From the NCBI GenBank assembly GCA_934565795.1, contig CAKTIM010000012.1, positions 1 through 57,616 of the forward strand: a DNA stretch of 57,616 nucleotides, written 5' to 3'. The notes beneath the pieces are model-generated. The model was not told the DNA's origin and searched no databases. It saw only the letters and a list, made by a program, of their open reading frames with translations. A program made the translations under genes and the position numbers. Source of the DNA: an uncultured Oscillospiraceae bacterium. Lineage in GTDB: Bacteria > Bacillota > Clostridia > Oscillospirales > Oscillospiraceae. This document shows positions 46,825 through 54,781 of the stretch, piece by piece. The first letter of the stretch is position 1, and every line of letters starts with the position of its first letter.

Positions 46825-48243
46825 TTACCGCTCCGGCCCGGTGTGGCTGAGATTCCTCTCCGGGGCCGTCTGGGCGGCGCATTCCTCCTTGGCGGCGTTG
46901 AGCCGATCCCGGAGGGATGGCCGCTTTTCCAGTTTCGCCCGAAGGATGCTGTCCAGATCCCGGTCAGAAAAATCCGAGAGGTTGTCCTGGGGCACCTGGA
47001 ACATAACGGTGCGGTCCCCAACCTGGGCGTAGACCTCAATGGTCTGGAACCTACGATTATACTTATTTGCCAGGTCGTCAGGCAGAGAAGTGATTTTGTC
47101 CCCATCCATGCCGGCAACCAGGAAGGTGCCGGCAATCACATCATAAACCTGGCCCCGGCCATTGTATAAGGCTCGGTTCCATTCCAGACCGGATTCTCTG
47201 CCACCCTCCCGACATAGCACGGCTACCTCCGGCCCGAAGGGGTGGGTAACGGAGTAGTCGCCGCCCAGGATACTATGGAAATCACTTTCCTCCACTTCCC
47301 ACAGGCAGGGGGCTTTCCGTGGCTCCACCACAAGGACCTGGATGGTATTGGGCAGGTCATCCAGGGCAGGGTCGTAGGCGGTGAGCTTTTTGTAGTCCTG
47401 CAGGTCAGAGTAGAGGGCATCCTGTTCCGTCTGGCCCAGGTCCTTCAGCCTGGATTCCAGAAAAGCGACCTTGCCATCTATCAGCCAGTCATAGAAGGCT
47501 GCCACCTGGGACCGTTTCTCTGGGTACTTTTCGGCATAGCCCCTGTCAAAATCCCGGAAAAAGCTGTCACACTGAATCGCCAGATCCTCCGCCCAATCTT
47601 TCTTTTCCTCGGCAGTCAGAAGAAGCAGCTCCGGGGTGAACACGACGTAGCCTGCCGGGATCGTCTCCGGGTTGCCGTCGTAAAACTCCGCAAAGGGGGA
47701 GCTGGTGGGAGAAATATAGCAATCGTCCTCAATGGAGCCGCCCTCGGATTCCGCAACGTCCCGCCCAAAGGCCTCATAGTCAATGTAGTCCTCCAAGGCC
47801 CGGAGGGTGGAATAGTCGTAGGTGTCCCGCTCATGGAGGACGTACTGGGCCAGATCCTCATAGTCCTGGATGTTTGGCGCAATATCATAGCAATCCAGAT
47901 TCTCCGTCAGGTTGATCAGATCCTGGATGGTGTCACAATGTCTGTCCGTATCCACAATGACCTGATAGGAGCCAAATTCCGCGTCCGTCAGAGCTTCCAG
48001 GCCAGCGGCCAGATAGTTTAGCTCGTTGATATCCGTGCAGTCCTCCACAGCGGCGGCGTTGTAAAAGTGGCAGTCCACCTCACCCAGATACCAGCCCTGC
48101 CGGTCCCCGCCGATATTTTGCAGCAGCTCCCGAAGCGCCTGCTGTGTGGTGGGCAGCTCCAACCACTGTTCCCGCTCCGGCTCCTCTTTGTTGACAATGC
48201 GGACAGAAATGGGGAAAAGAGACCCATCATACCGTTTTTCCAA
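46825..48243 (-). CDS. ArdA-like antirestriction protein with DUF3846 domain, 472 aa
   Basis: The plan is shared with the downstream paralogue: an acidic ArdA-like N-terminus (SVRIVNKEEPEREQWLELPT; INELNYLAAGLEALTDAEFG; NIQDYEDLAQYVLHERD), then a linker and DUF3846 near 300-410 (VLVVEPRKAPCLWEVEESDF; YNGRGQVYDVIAGTFLVAGM). The YodL-like tail is absent. The start is TTG at 48243 with AAGGAGGT upstream. It follows the topB remnant by 12 bases. Tandem paralogues may act on different restriction systems. Confidence 0.83.
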   Translation of the reverse strand: MEKRYDGSLFPISVRIVNKEEPEREQWLELPTTQQALRELLQNIGGDRQGWYLGEVDCHFYNAAAVEDCTDINELNYLAAGLEALTDAEFGSYQVIVDTDRHCDTIQDLINLTENLDCYDIAPNIQDYEDLAQYVLHERDTYDYSTLRALEDYIDYEAFGRDVAESEGGSIEDDCYISPTSSPFAEFYDGNPETIPAGYVVFTPELLLLTAEEKKDWAEDLAIQCDSFFRDFDRGYAEKYPEKRSQVAAFYDWLIDGKVAFLESRLKDLGQTEQDALYSDLQDYKKLTAYDPALDDLPNTIQVLVVEPRKAPCLWEVEESDFHSILGGDYSVTHPFGPEVAVLCREGGRESGLEWNRALYNGRGQVYDVIAGTFLVAGMDGDKITSLPDDLANKYNRRFQTIEVYAQVGDRTVMFQVPQDNLSDFSDRDLDSILRAKLEKRPSLRDRLNAAKEECAAQTAPERNLSHTGPER

Positions 48244-48255
48244 ATCGTGACCTCC

Positions 48256-49495
48256 TTACTTTTTCTTTTGAAATTCCAGCTTGTAGTGAACGTATTTTTC
48301 GCCGGTGTCATCCAGCAGCACAGTGGCATCGTAAGTGACGCCTTTCTTTTCAGACCACATACCCTTAACGAGAATCCGCCCCTTTTTCAGAAGGTCAGCC
48401 GTCATTTTGGCGGTCAGTACCTTTTTCCGGGAAGTCCAGAACCGGTCATCCTTCCAGAGAACAAAGCCACAGCCACGGTCTGAACAGGCAAAGTTCTTTT
48501 TGCCCTCATAGACAGGTTTTCCACAGCGGGGACAGGCACCAATGCTTTCCCTCTCCGGGGCAAACAGCGTCCGGCCTTCCTCGGATACCTGAGTATGGTC
48601 AGAAACAAGAGCCTGAACCATCTCCCGGATGCCGTCCAGGAAAGTGTCCGGGGAGGCGGCACCTTTGGCGATCTCCGTAAGCTGCTGCTCCCATTCTGCG
48701 GTGAGCATGGGAGAGGTCAACGGCTCCGGGAGAATGGAGATCAGATTGATGCCATCCTGGGTGGGAATCAAATTCTTGCCCTTGCGCTCCACAAAACCTG
48801 CGGCTACCAGTTTTTCAATGATGGCCGCCCTGGTAGCGGGGGTGCCCAACCCCCTCCGCTCGGCATCCTCCGGGATATCCTCTTTTCCGGCGTTCTCCAT
48901 GGCTGATAGGAGGGTATCTTCGGTGTATGCTTTGGGCGGCTGGGTGAAGCGTTCTACCACAGCTGGTGCAGCTGTTTCGTAGGTGCGGCCCTCTGAAAAG
49001 TCAGGAAATACTTCTGCTTTCTCCGGTGCCTCTTTCAAGAAGGTGCGGAAAGTCTGGTCAATATCCTGCCAGCCCTCGGAGAGAATCCGTTTGCCCTTTA
49101 CAGTAAAAAGTTGCCCGCCGCAATCAAAGGTGGTCGTGACCGCCTCATACACGTAAGGTTCTGCTGCCGCGCACAATAGTTTGCAGCAGACCAGAAGCAG
49201 AAGATTCCGTCCTCCCACGGGCAGGGCGTGAAGATCAGCCTTTTCTATCTCCATTGTGGGGATGATGGCATGGTGGTCAGATACATCCTTGTCGGAGATC
49301 ATGGCCTCCACCAGCGGGAAGAAATTGCCGCAGCTATCGAACGGCGGTACACTGGCCGCCAGATGCAGGACACAGGAGGTCGTTTCCGCCATATCGGAGG
49401 TCAGATACCGGCTATCCGTCCGAGGGTAAGTCAGCAGTTTCTTCTCATAGAGGCTCTGGGCGTAGTCTAAGGTCTGCTTTGCAGTGTATCGCCTG
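48256..49495 (-). pseudogene. topB: topB remnant: C-terminal part of topoisomerase III
   Basis: Homology starts at about YTAKQTLDYAQSLYEKKLLT and includes the active-site Tyr in LTYPRTDSRYLTSDM, the SDHHAIIPT motif, the GLGTPATRAAIIEKL segment and a C-terminal zinc ribbon (CPRCGKPVYEGKKNFACSDR) with DNA-binding repeats. The N-terminal TOPRIM region (about 300 residues) is missing. Upstream of about 49495 the frame becomes random and coincides with another gene. The enzyme would therefore lack its Mg-binding centre. The deletion removed the gene start. Confidence 0.85.
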
Positions 49496-49984
49496 TCGTA
49501 CACCGTGTTTTCCCAATTGCAGCCCGCGCTCCGCCAACTCCTCGCCCTTATGTCCGGCCTCCACACCCACATTTTCCTGTTCGACCTTGTGAACCTCGCT
49601 GTGGATTTCCTGCTCCAACCGCCGCAAGGGCATACGGAGCGGGTCGTGGCGCAGTTTCGTATTGGGCGGCCTGTCCACCTCCTGATAAACAAGGACGGTT
49701 TTCGCCCTTCCGGCGGCCTCGTCATAAATCCGCTGCCGCACCTTGCGCCGTTGCTTTGGGATGTTCTCTTTGGAAGCGTCCAGTCTGTCCGCCGCAACAT
49801 TGGAGTGGTGAATGGAATCCGCCAGCGCCGGATTTTCCAAATCCTCCTGGGAAAATTGGAGCCGGGAGGATTGGTGCTTTTCGCTGCCAACGTCCGTTTC
49901 CGGCGTTCTGCCGCTGATATGTTCCACTTCTCCTGTGGACAGATTTTCGGCTACCGCGCCGTCCTTGGTCATCTTCTGGACCAC
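49445..49984 (-). pseudogene. CD1108-type element protein, N-terminal part fused to topB by deletion
   Basis: The first 160 residues (QFSQEDLENPALADSIHHSN, AADRLDASKENIPKQRRKVR, VEQENVGVEAGHKGEELAER) match the CD1108 family, large proteins of clostridial conjugative elements. The start has AAAGGTGG upstream. Near LGKHGV the family match ends, and the frame continues for about 17 unrelated residues (RQAIHCKADLRLRPEPL) that are the topB gene in another frame. The C-terminal part and the usual genes between CD1108 and topB are absent. Confidence 0.78.
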
Positions 49985-50007
49985 CTTTGCCCGGGCTTTT
50001 CGCTGGT

Positions 50008-50931
50008 CTATAGCTGTTCACCTGCCTTTTCATAAGGGCACTCGTCGCCGCACAGCCCTTGTTCGATTTTGGAAATATAGTGGAAAATGGGATACGCCTG
50101 GGGTGGACAGACGGCATTGCCCAGGGTTTTCAGCCGCAGCACGCGATTCTCCATGCGATCGGTCATGCGGGGGATTCCCTCCGGCTCTTTGGCCCAGAGG
50201 ATACGTCCGTCCATCCGATGGGGAAGCCCATAAGCCATTCCACCCAATCCGGGTTCAGGGCCGCGTCCGGTCTGGCGTTGGGGGTCAGGTAGTACACCGC
50301 CGCCGACAGGCTCAAGCTCCAGATGGCCCCGCTCCTGTTCCGCTTGTGGAAGATCCCGCCCTCCGACAGAAACACATCCAGGTTTTGCGCGTCCCGGTTG
50401 GTCGCTGAATCGGAGGCAAGGGGCGTGGGAAACATCAGCCGCGAGGATAAAAGTTCGCTGGCGCTCATGCCACGCGCCGACACCGCAAGCCGGAAATACG
50501 AATGGGAGAACAGCGTATCCCGCTTTTGCCAGGTCAAAAATCGTTTTGTCGAGGCCCATATTGAGGAAACCAGCAACATTTTCCCCAAGCACCCAATGGG
50601 GCCGCAGTTCGGCAATGACCCGGCACATTTCCGGCCACAGGTAGCGGGTATCCGCAAAGCCCTTTCGCCGTCCGGCTGTGGAGAAGGGCTGGCAGGGAAA
50701 GCCCCCGGAGATAACGGTAACGGTTTCAAGTCCAGTTCGTTCAAAGAACGCCTCCTTCGTGAAAGTAGTAATGTCCCGGAACCGGGGCACATCGGGCCAC
50801 CTGGTTTCCAGGACAGAATAGGGAAAGTCCGCCCATTCGCATTGGCAGACGGTTTCAAACCCGGCGGCCTCCGCCGCCAGGTCCAGCCCGCCGATGCCGG
50901 AGAACAGGCTGACGTGAGTTAGTTTTGATTC
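50008..50931 (-). CDS. DNA (cytosine-5) methyltransferase with no visible start codon
   Basis: The frame contains motif I HVSLFSGIGGLDLAAEAAGF, then WADFPYSVLETRWPDVPRF, the catalytic Pro-Cys in ISGGFPCQPFSTAGRRKGF, LRPHWVLGENVAGFLNM, and the C-terminal LKTLGNAVCPPQAYPIF. All key motifs are present over about 300 residues. The ATG at 50790 lies after motif I, so it cannot be the true start. Upstream codons to the stop overlap of the sortase gene contain no ATG, GTG or TTG in frame. Translation may depend on coupling to the sortase stop or a nonstandard start, or the gene is inactive. It probably masks element DNA from restriction. Confidence 0.78.
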   Translation of the reverse strand, partial: ESKLTHVSLFSGIGGLDLAAEAAGFETVCQCEWADFPYSVLETRWPDVPRFRDITTFTKEAFFERTGLETVTVISGGFPCQPFSTAGRRKGFADTRYLWPEMCRVIAELRPHWVLGENVAGFLNMGLDKTIFDLAKAGYAVLPFVFPACGVGAWHERQRTFILAADVSHAPCLRFSDQPGRAKPGCVSVGGRDLPQAEQERGHLELEPVGGGVLPDPQRQTGRGPEPGLGGMAYGLPHRMDGRILWAKEPEGIPRMTDRMENRVLRLKTLGNAVCPPQAYPIFHYISKIEQGLCGDECPYEKAGEQL

Positions 50932-51709
50932 AGTCGTAGGGCACCTCCATAATGTCGTATTCCGGGATTCTCTGGCAGTAGACCAGATACCGCTGCTTGC
51001 CGCCGGAAGCGTAGGGATGGCAGGTGAGCAGCGTCACCATATCCAGCCCCGGCTGAATAAGGATGTTTTCAATCTCATGGGGTTCAATGATTTTTGTCCC
51101 CACCACCCGATACCGCAAACGCTCCCACAGGTTGGTGATGACCACCTCGTCCCCAATAGACAGCTCCGTTATGTAGCGGAAATAGGCCGCACCGCCCCAG
51201 CCCCGGTGGCCGGCAATGACAGCGTTGGTGTTGCTGCCTCCAATGGGAACGCTGGAGCCGGAGAGAACGGCGGCCCCCTTTGCCATATTTTCGTCTGTAG
51301 CCCCCAGGTATAGGGGCATTTTCAAATCCAGCTTGGGAATAGAAATGACACCAAAGGTTTCATCCGGCAGGCCGTAGTCCGTTAGGGAAAACAGGGTCGC
51401 TTGGTATGTACCAGCTTCCGAAAGTGTAGACTGTCCATCTGCGTAAATCTGGTGGTTATAGGCTGTCATAGAATCCCACAGCTCTGGGTATTGCCGGGAT
51501 TCTTCCGGCTCTGTTGAAGGTACAATAACGGTGGGAATATCTTTATCCGGGTTCTCCTCCAAGCGGGCCAGAAAGTCTTTTGCGGTAGTGGCAATGGAAA
51601 TATCCACAGCGGCACCCCAAACATAGGGATACAGTACAGATGCCAGTCCAGCGAGGAACACCAGGAGCATTAGGGTAATCACCGCCCCGCGTAATTCAAG
51701 TTTTCGCAT
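50930..51709 (-). CDS. Class C (pilin-type) sortase, 259 aa
   Basis: An N-terminal membrane helix (AVITLMLLVFLAGLASVLYP) is followed by the sortase barrel. The catalytic His is in NAVIAGHRGWGGAAYF, the Cys in VTLLTCHPYASGGKQRYL and the Arg in the same segment. The C-terminal helix of many class C enzymes is absent. It overlaps the upstream sortase by 14 bases, with GGAGGCC before the ATG. It probably polymerises or anchors the two surface proteins encoded upstream in the same direction. Confidence 0.92.
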   Translation of the reverse strand: MRKLELRGAVITLMLLVFLAGLASVLYPYVWGAAVDISIATTAKDFLARLEENPDKDIPTVIVPSTEPEESRQYPELWDSMTAYNHQIYADGQSTLSEAGTYQATLFSLTDYGLPDETFGVISIPKLDLKMPLYLGATDENMAKGAAVLSGSSVPIGGSNTNAVIAGHRGWGGAAYFRYITELSIGDEVVITNLWERLRYRVVGTKIIEPHEIENILIQPGLDMVTLLTCHPYASGGKQRYLVYCQRIPEYDIMEVPYD

Positions 51710-52589
51710 AGTGGCCTCCTTTGTGGTGCCGGGAACGCTTTTTGATTTGCATTACCAGGAACGCAACCACAGACACGCCTCCGGCAGCAGCGCAGCCAAG
51801 CAGTACCCCTTGCAGATACTTGGCTTCCCAGGTGGATGCAGCCGGTTCCACACTAGCAGTTTCTTCTTCCATTACCGCCGCTTCCTCATAGGGAATCCGG
51901 GAGCCACGCACCAGTAGTCGGTGGGTGTTGACACCGTAGGGAGTGCAGGTGACGAGGGTACACAGGTCCTCGCCGGGAACAATGCCTAAGAGGTCTGTTT
52001 CATAGGGCAGAACTGTATTGATCTCTGTTACTTGGTACGCCAGCGTTTCACCCAGAACATTCAGGTAGAAAACATCTCCCTGGGCCAGCTGTTCTAAGTC
52101 GGTAAACATCTTCTGGCTTGCCATGCCGCTGTGACCTGAAAGGATGGTATGGGTGTTTTCGCCGCCTACCGGCAGAGAGCTTCCCAGCAAGTGCCCCACG
52201 CCACGGTCCAATACCTCCGCATCCGTGCCGTGGTAAATTGGCAAATTCACTTGGATTTTGGGAACTTCCACATATCCCATGATCCCGTTTCCGGCAATGT
52301 CCAGCTGGTCATCGTAATCCTCGGCGGCAGATAACAGAGATTCTTCGCTGTAGGCATCCGCCGTGCCGGGAGTAATGGCCAGATTGTAGGCGATGGCTCG
52401 CTGCTTTGTCTCCTGTAAAACGGAATCATCTGTCTGCTGAATAAGCTCCTGATATGCCGTCTGGATTTCAGAGGCATACTTTTGGTTGACATAATTTGAA
52501 ATAAGTGGGTACAGTGTCAGCCCCAGAGCCGTGAGAAACAGCACCGCAGCGCAAATGGTGATGACTTTCTTTTTCAATACATCCTCCAT
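51696..52589 (-). CDS. Class C (pilin-type) sortase with C-terminal membrane helix, 297 aa
   Basis: N-terminal helix VITICAAVLFLTALGLTLYP, catalytic His in HTILSGHSGMASQKMF, Cys in CTLVTCTPYGVNTHRLLVRG and the Arg in the same stretch. After the domain, a Glu-rich spacer leads to a membrane helix (GVLLGCAAAGGVSVVAFLVM) and a basic tail, as in pilus-polymerising enzymes. The start may be ATG at 52589 or TTG at 52577, the latter with GGAGG placed better. It follows the pilin gene by about 40 bases. Confidence 0.9.
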   Translation of the reverse strand: MEDVLKKKVITICAAVLFLTALGLTLYPLISNYVNQKYASEIQTAYQELIQQTDDSVLQETKQRAIAYNLAITPGTADAYSEESLLSAAEDYDDQLDIAGNGIMGYVEVPKIQVNLPIYHGTDAEVLDRGVGHLLGSSLPVGGENTHTILSGHSGMASQKMFTDLEQLAQGDVFYLNVLGETLAYQVTEINTVLPYETDLLGIVPGEDLCTLVTCTPYGVNTHRLLVRGSRIPYEEAAVMEEETASVEPAASTWEAKYLQGVLLGCAAAGGVSVVAFLVMQIKKRSRHHKGGHYAKT

Positions 52590-52629
52590 CTTCCCACCCG
52601 GAGCGGGAAGCTCCGGGTGGAGGATAAAA

Positions 52630-54678
52630 TCAGGCAGACTTCTTATTGGATACCAGGTACAGCACAGCCGCCGCGCCAACCATGAGCAGAATGCCCACAA
52701 TGGTAAACATCATAGTGCCATTGTCACCGGTCTTGGGAAGGTCAAAGCCACGGGTGTTGACCACGGTCAGAGGAGCCTCGGCATTGGCGCTGCCGTTGTC
52801 CTCGGTCATATTGACATTCTTGCCGCTTACAGTAGCGGAGGCAGTCAGCAGCTTATGTTCTAAATGCTTCTGGGGGATGTTTTTCAGGTCCGCGTCACTC
52901 TGAATGATCTTGGCATAGCGGGGATCATTCTGAATCAGGCCCAGAGCGTCGGAAGAATAGACGGTGCAGCTATCAGCACTTTCCTTCTGGGAGATGACCA
53001 CCTCAATATCCTGTTTCAGCAGCACATAGCCGTTGTCAGTGCGGACTTCGGTCATGGTATAGGTATCGTCCTCCAACCCCTTAATGAGGATTCGGCCCTT
53101 GGTATCGCCGGTTTTCACGGGGACAAAGTGGGTAGCATCTTCCTTGTTGGGGGTATGTCCGGTCACATAATACACGCCCTCGTCCTGGTTCAACTTCGCC
53201 TGGACATAGTAGTTGTCGGTTTTGTTCTGTACCAGGAATTCCACCTTGGAGAAATCGCCCTTGCCGTCAGAGAACAGCTTGGCAAGGTCAATACCGTAGG
53301 TATAAATGTGGGCATCATCCACCAGAGTATCGTAGAAAGTCTCGCTGGTACGCTTCCAGGTCAGCACCACCTTGTTGTCGTTGCCCTCGTCGCCTACCAC
53401 CAGAGAATTGTCACTGTCCACCTTGGCAGTATAGGCCAGGCGCATAGTGCAGTCGGAGAAGCCGGAATTGACCATACTTGCATCGGCATAGACAGCCTGG
53501 GAGTTGTTGATCTCTGCCAGGCCCTTGGCTGTCATTTCCACAGTCATGGCAGTCTTGCCGTCCTGGGCATCGTTATAGGAAACGGTGAAATAGCCGTCTG
53601 CTTCCTTCCAGGTAGTCACCGCATTCTTGCAGGCGGCATCGGAGAAGATTTCTAAGGTCACATCCCCCTTGGTATAGGTCAGACCAGCGGACAGGGTGTC
53701 AATGAAGGTGTAGCAGGACAGGTAGGTTGCCTCGGAGGTAATGCTGGGCAGGGTGGAAATGATCTGGTAGTCGATGTTATCACCAGCGGAGGCGGTGCCG
53801 GTGTGGGCGTAAACATCGGTCTTGCCGGTGTCGTTCTTATTCTCCCGCAGTGTCTTTTCCAGAGAGGGAATGCCGGTCAGGTTCTTAGGGTACAGGGTAA
53901 TGTCATAAATCCAATGGGTGCCGCCGTCATTGGCGTTGGTGCCGTTCACGGAGGTCATGGGCACAGATACAAGGAAGGGATCGGTGGTGGAAACAACCAT
54001 TTCAGGGACTTTTGTTTCCGCAACCAGATACAGACCCAGGGGCAGGTTTTCAGCTTTGGTCTTGCCGTAGGAATCCGTCAGGGGCATGGCTGTACCGTTG
54101 GTGGCAGCGTAACGCTCCATTGCGTTCTTCACGGTGGTGGCGTTGGCAGTCAGGCCGGAGGACAGGGCGGAGATCAGCACATCAGACTGGTAGAAATACT
54201 TGGATGCATCCAGAGCATCCGCTTTTTCGTACCGATTCTTTCCCTCCGCCAGACCCAGGGCTTTCAGGAAGTCCGCACCCTTGGCCTTGTCCACGGCGTA
54301 CAGGATTTCCACATGACCGTCGGTGGTTTCGGTTTCGCCGTACTGGAAAATGTCGGCCACCTTTACATAGGTAAACTCGACACCCTTAATGGCATATCCG
54401 TAGCCGGTTTCACCGTTGCCCAGAGTGGAGGAAGTGCCGCCGCCCAGGACGTTGTTTACACCGGCTTCGTCATAAACGCCGGTAGACACATAGCTGGAAT
54501 CCCATACGCCGTCCTTTTCGGCGTTGGTCAGATCGTACTTGTAGATGGTCAGAGAGCCGGTTCGGGATTCGTCAATGGTGGGCACATTGGTTAACTCCGC
54601 AGCGGAGGCAGCCACCGGGAAAGACAGGAGCAGGGTCAGAGCGAGAAAAAGGGAAAGAATTTTTGTGATGCTTTTCAT
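52630..54678 (-). CDS. LPXTG-anchored pilin/isopeptide surface protein, 682 aa
   Basis: Signal peptide MKSITKILSLFLALTLLLSF, ending near SAAE. An N-terminal pilin-like region follows (GSLTIYKYDLTNAEKDG; ENLPLGLYLVAETKVPEMVV), a middle D2-type domain (TLPSITSEATYLSCYTFIDT) and a C-terminal Cna-B/SpaA-like domain (GRILIKGLEDDTYTMTEVRT). The sorting signal LPKTGD, hydrophobic helix and KK tail are at the end. Lys-Asn isopeptide bonds are likely from the conserved Glu in the E-boxes. Two sortase genes directly follow. The start is ATG at 54678 with AAAGGAAA upstream. It is probably the major subunit of a surface fibre. Confidence 0.9.
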   Translation of the reverse strand: MKSITKILSLFLALTLLLSFPVAASAAELTNVPTIDESRTGSLTIYKYDLTNAEKDGVWDSSYVSTGVYDEAGVNNVLGGGTSSTLGNGETGYGYAIKGVEFTYVKVADIFQYGETETTDGHVEILYAVDKAKGADFLKALGLAEGKNRYEKADALDASKYFYQSDVLISALSSGLTANATTVKNAMERYAATNGTAMPLTDSYGKTKAENLPLGLYLVAETKVPEMVVSTTDPFLVSVPMTSVNGTNANDGGTHWIYDITLYPKNLTGIPSLEKTLRENKNDTGKTDVYAHTGTASAGDNIDYQIISTLPSITSEATYLSCYTFIDTLSAGLTYTKGDVTLEIFSDAACKNAVTTWKEADGYFTVSYNDAQDGKTAMTVEMTAKGLAEINNSQAVYADASMVNSGFSDCTMRLAYTAKVDSDNSLVVGDEGNDNKVVLTWKRTSETFYDTLVDDAHIYTYGIDLAKLFSDGKGDFSKVEFLVQNKTDNYYVQAKLNQDEGVYYVTGHTPNKEDATHFVPVKTGDTKGRILIKGLEDDTYTMTEVRTDNGYVLLKQDIEVVISQKESADSCTVYSSDALGLIQNDPRYAKIIQSDADLKNIPQKHLEHKLLTASATVSGKNVNMTEDNGSANAEAPLTVVNTRGFDLPKTGDNGTMMFTIVGILLMVGAAAVLYLVSNKKSA

Positions 54679-54781
54679 AGAGCAGTTTCCTTTCTTGAAT
54701 GTAATTTTGAGGTTGGATTTTGAATTTTGAACATGAAAAAACCAGGGCTTATCCCTGGCGTGGTATGGAAAGTGGGTCAAA

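Noticed and set aside
49495..49890. N-terminal 130 residues of the long frame that includes topB
   Set aside because: They are an out-of-frame reading of the CD1108-type gene and have no similarity to TOPRIM.
50008..50790. Start of the methyltransferase at 50790
   Set aside because: Motif I lies upstream of this ATG in the same frame, so the true start must be further left on the minus strand.
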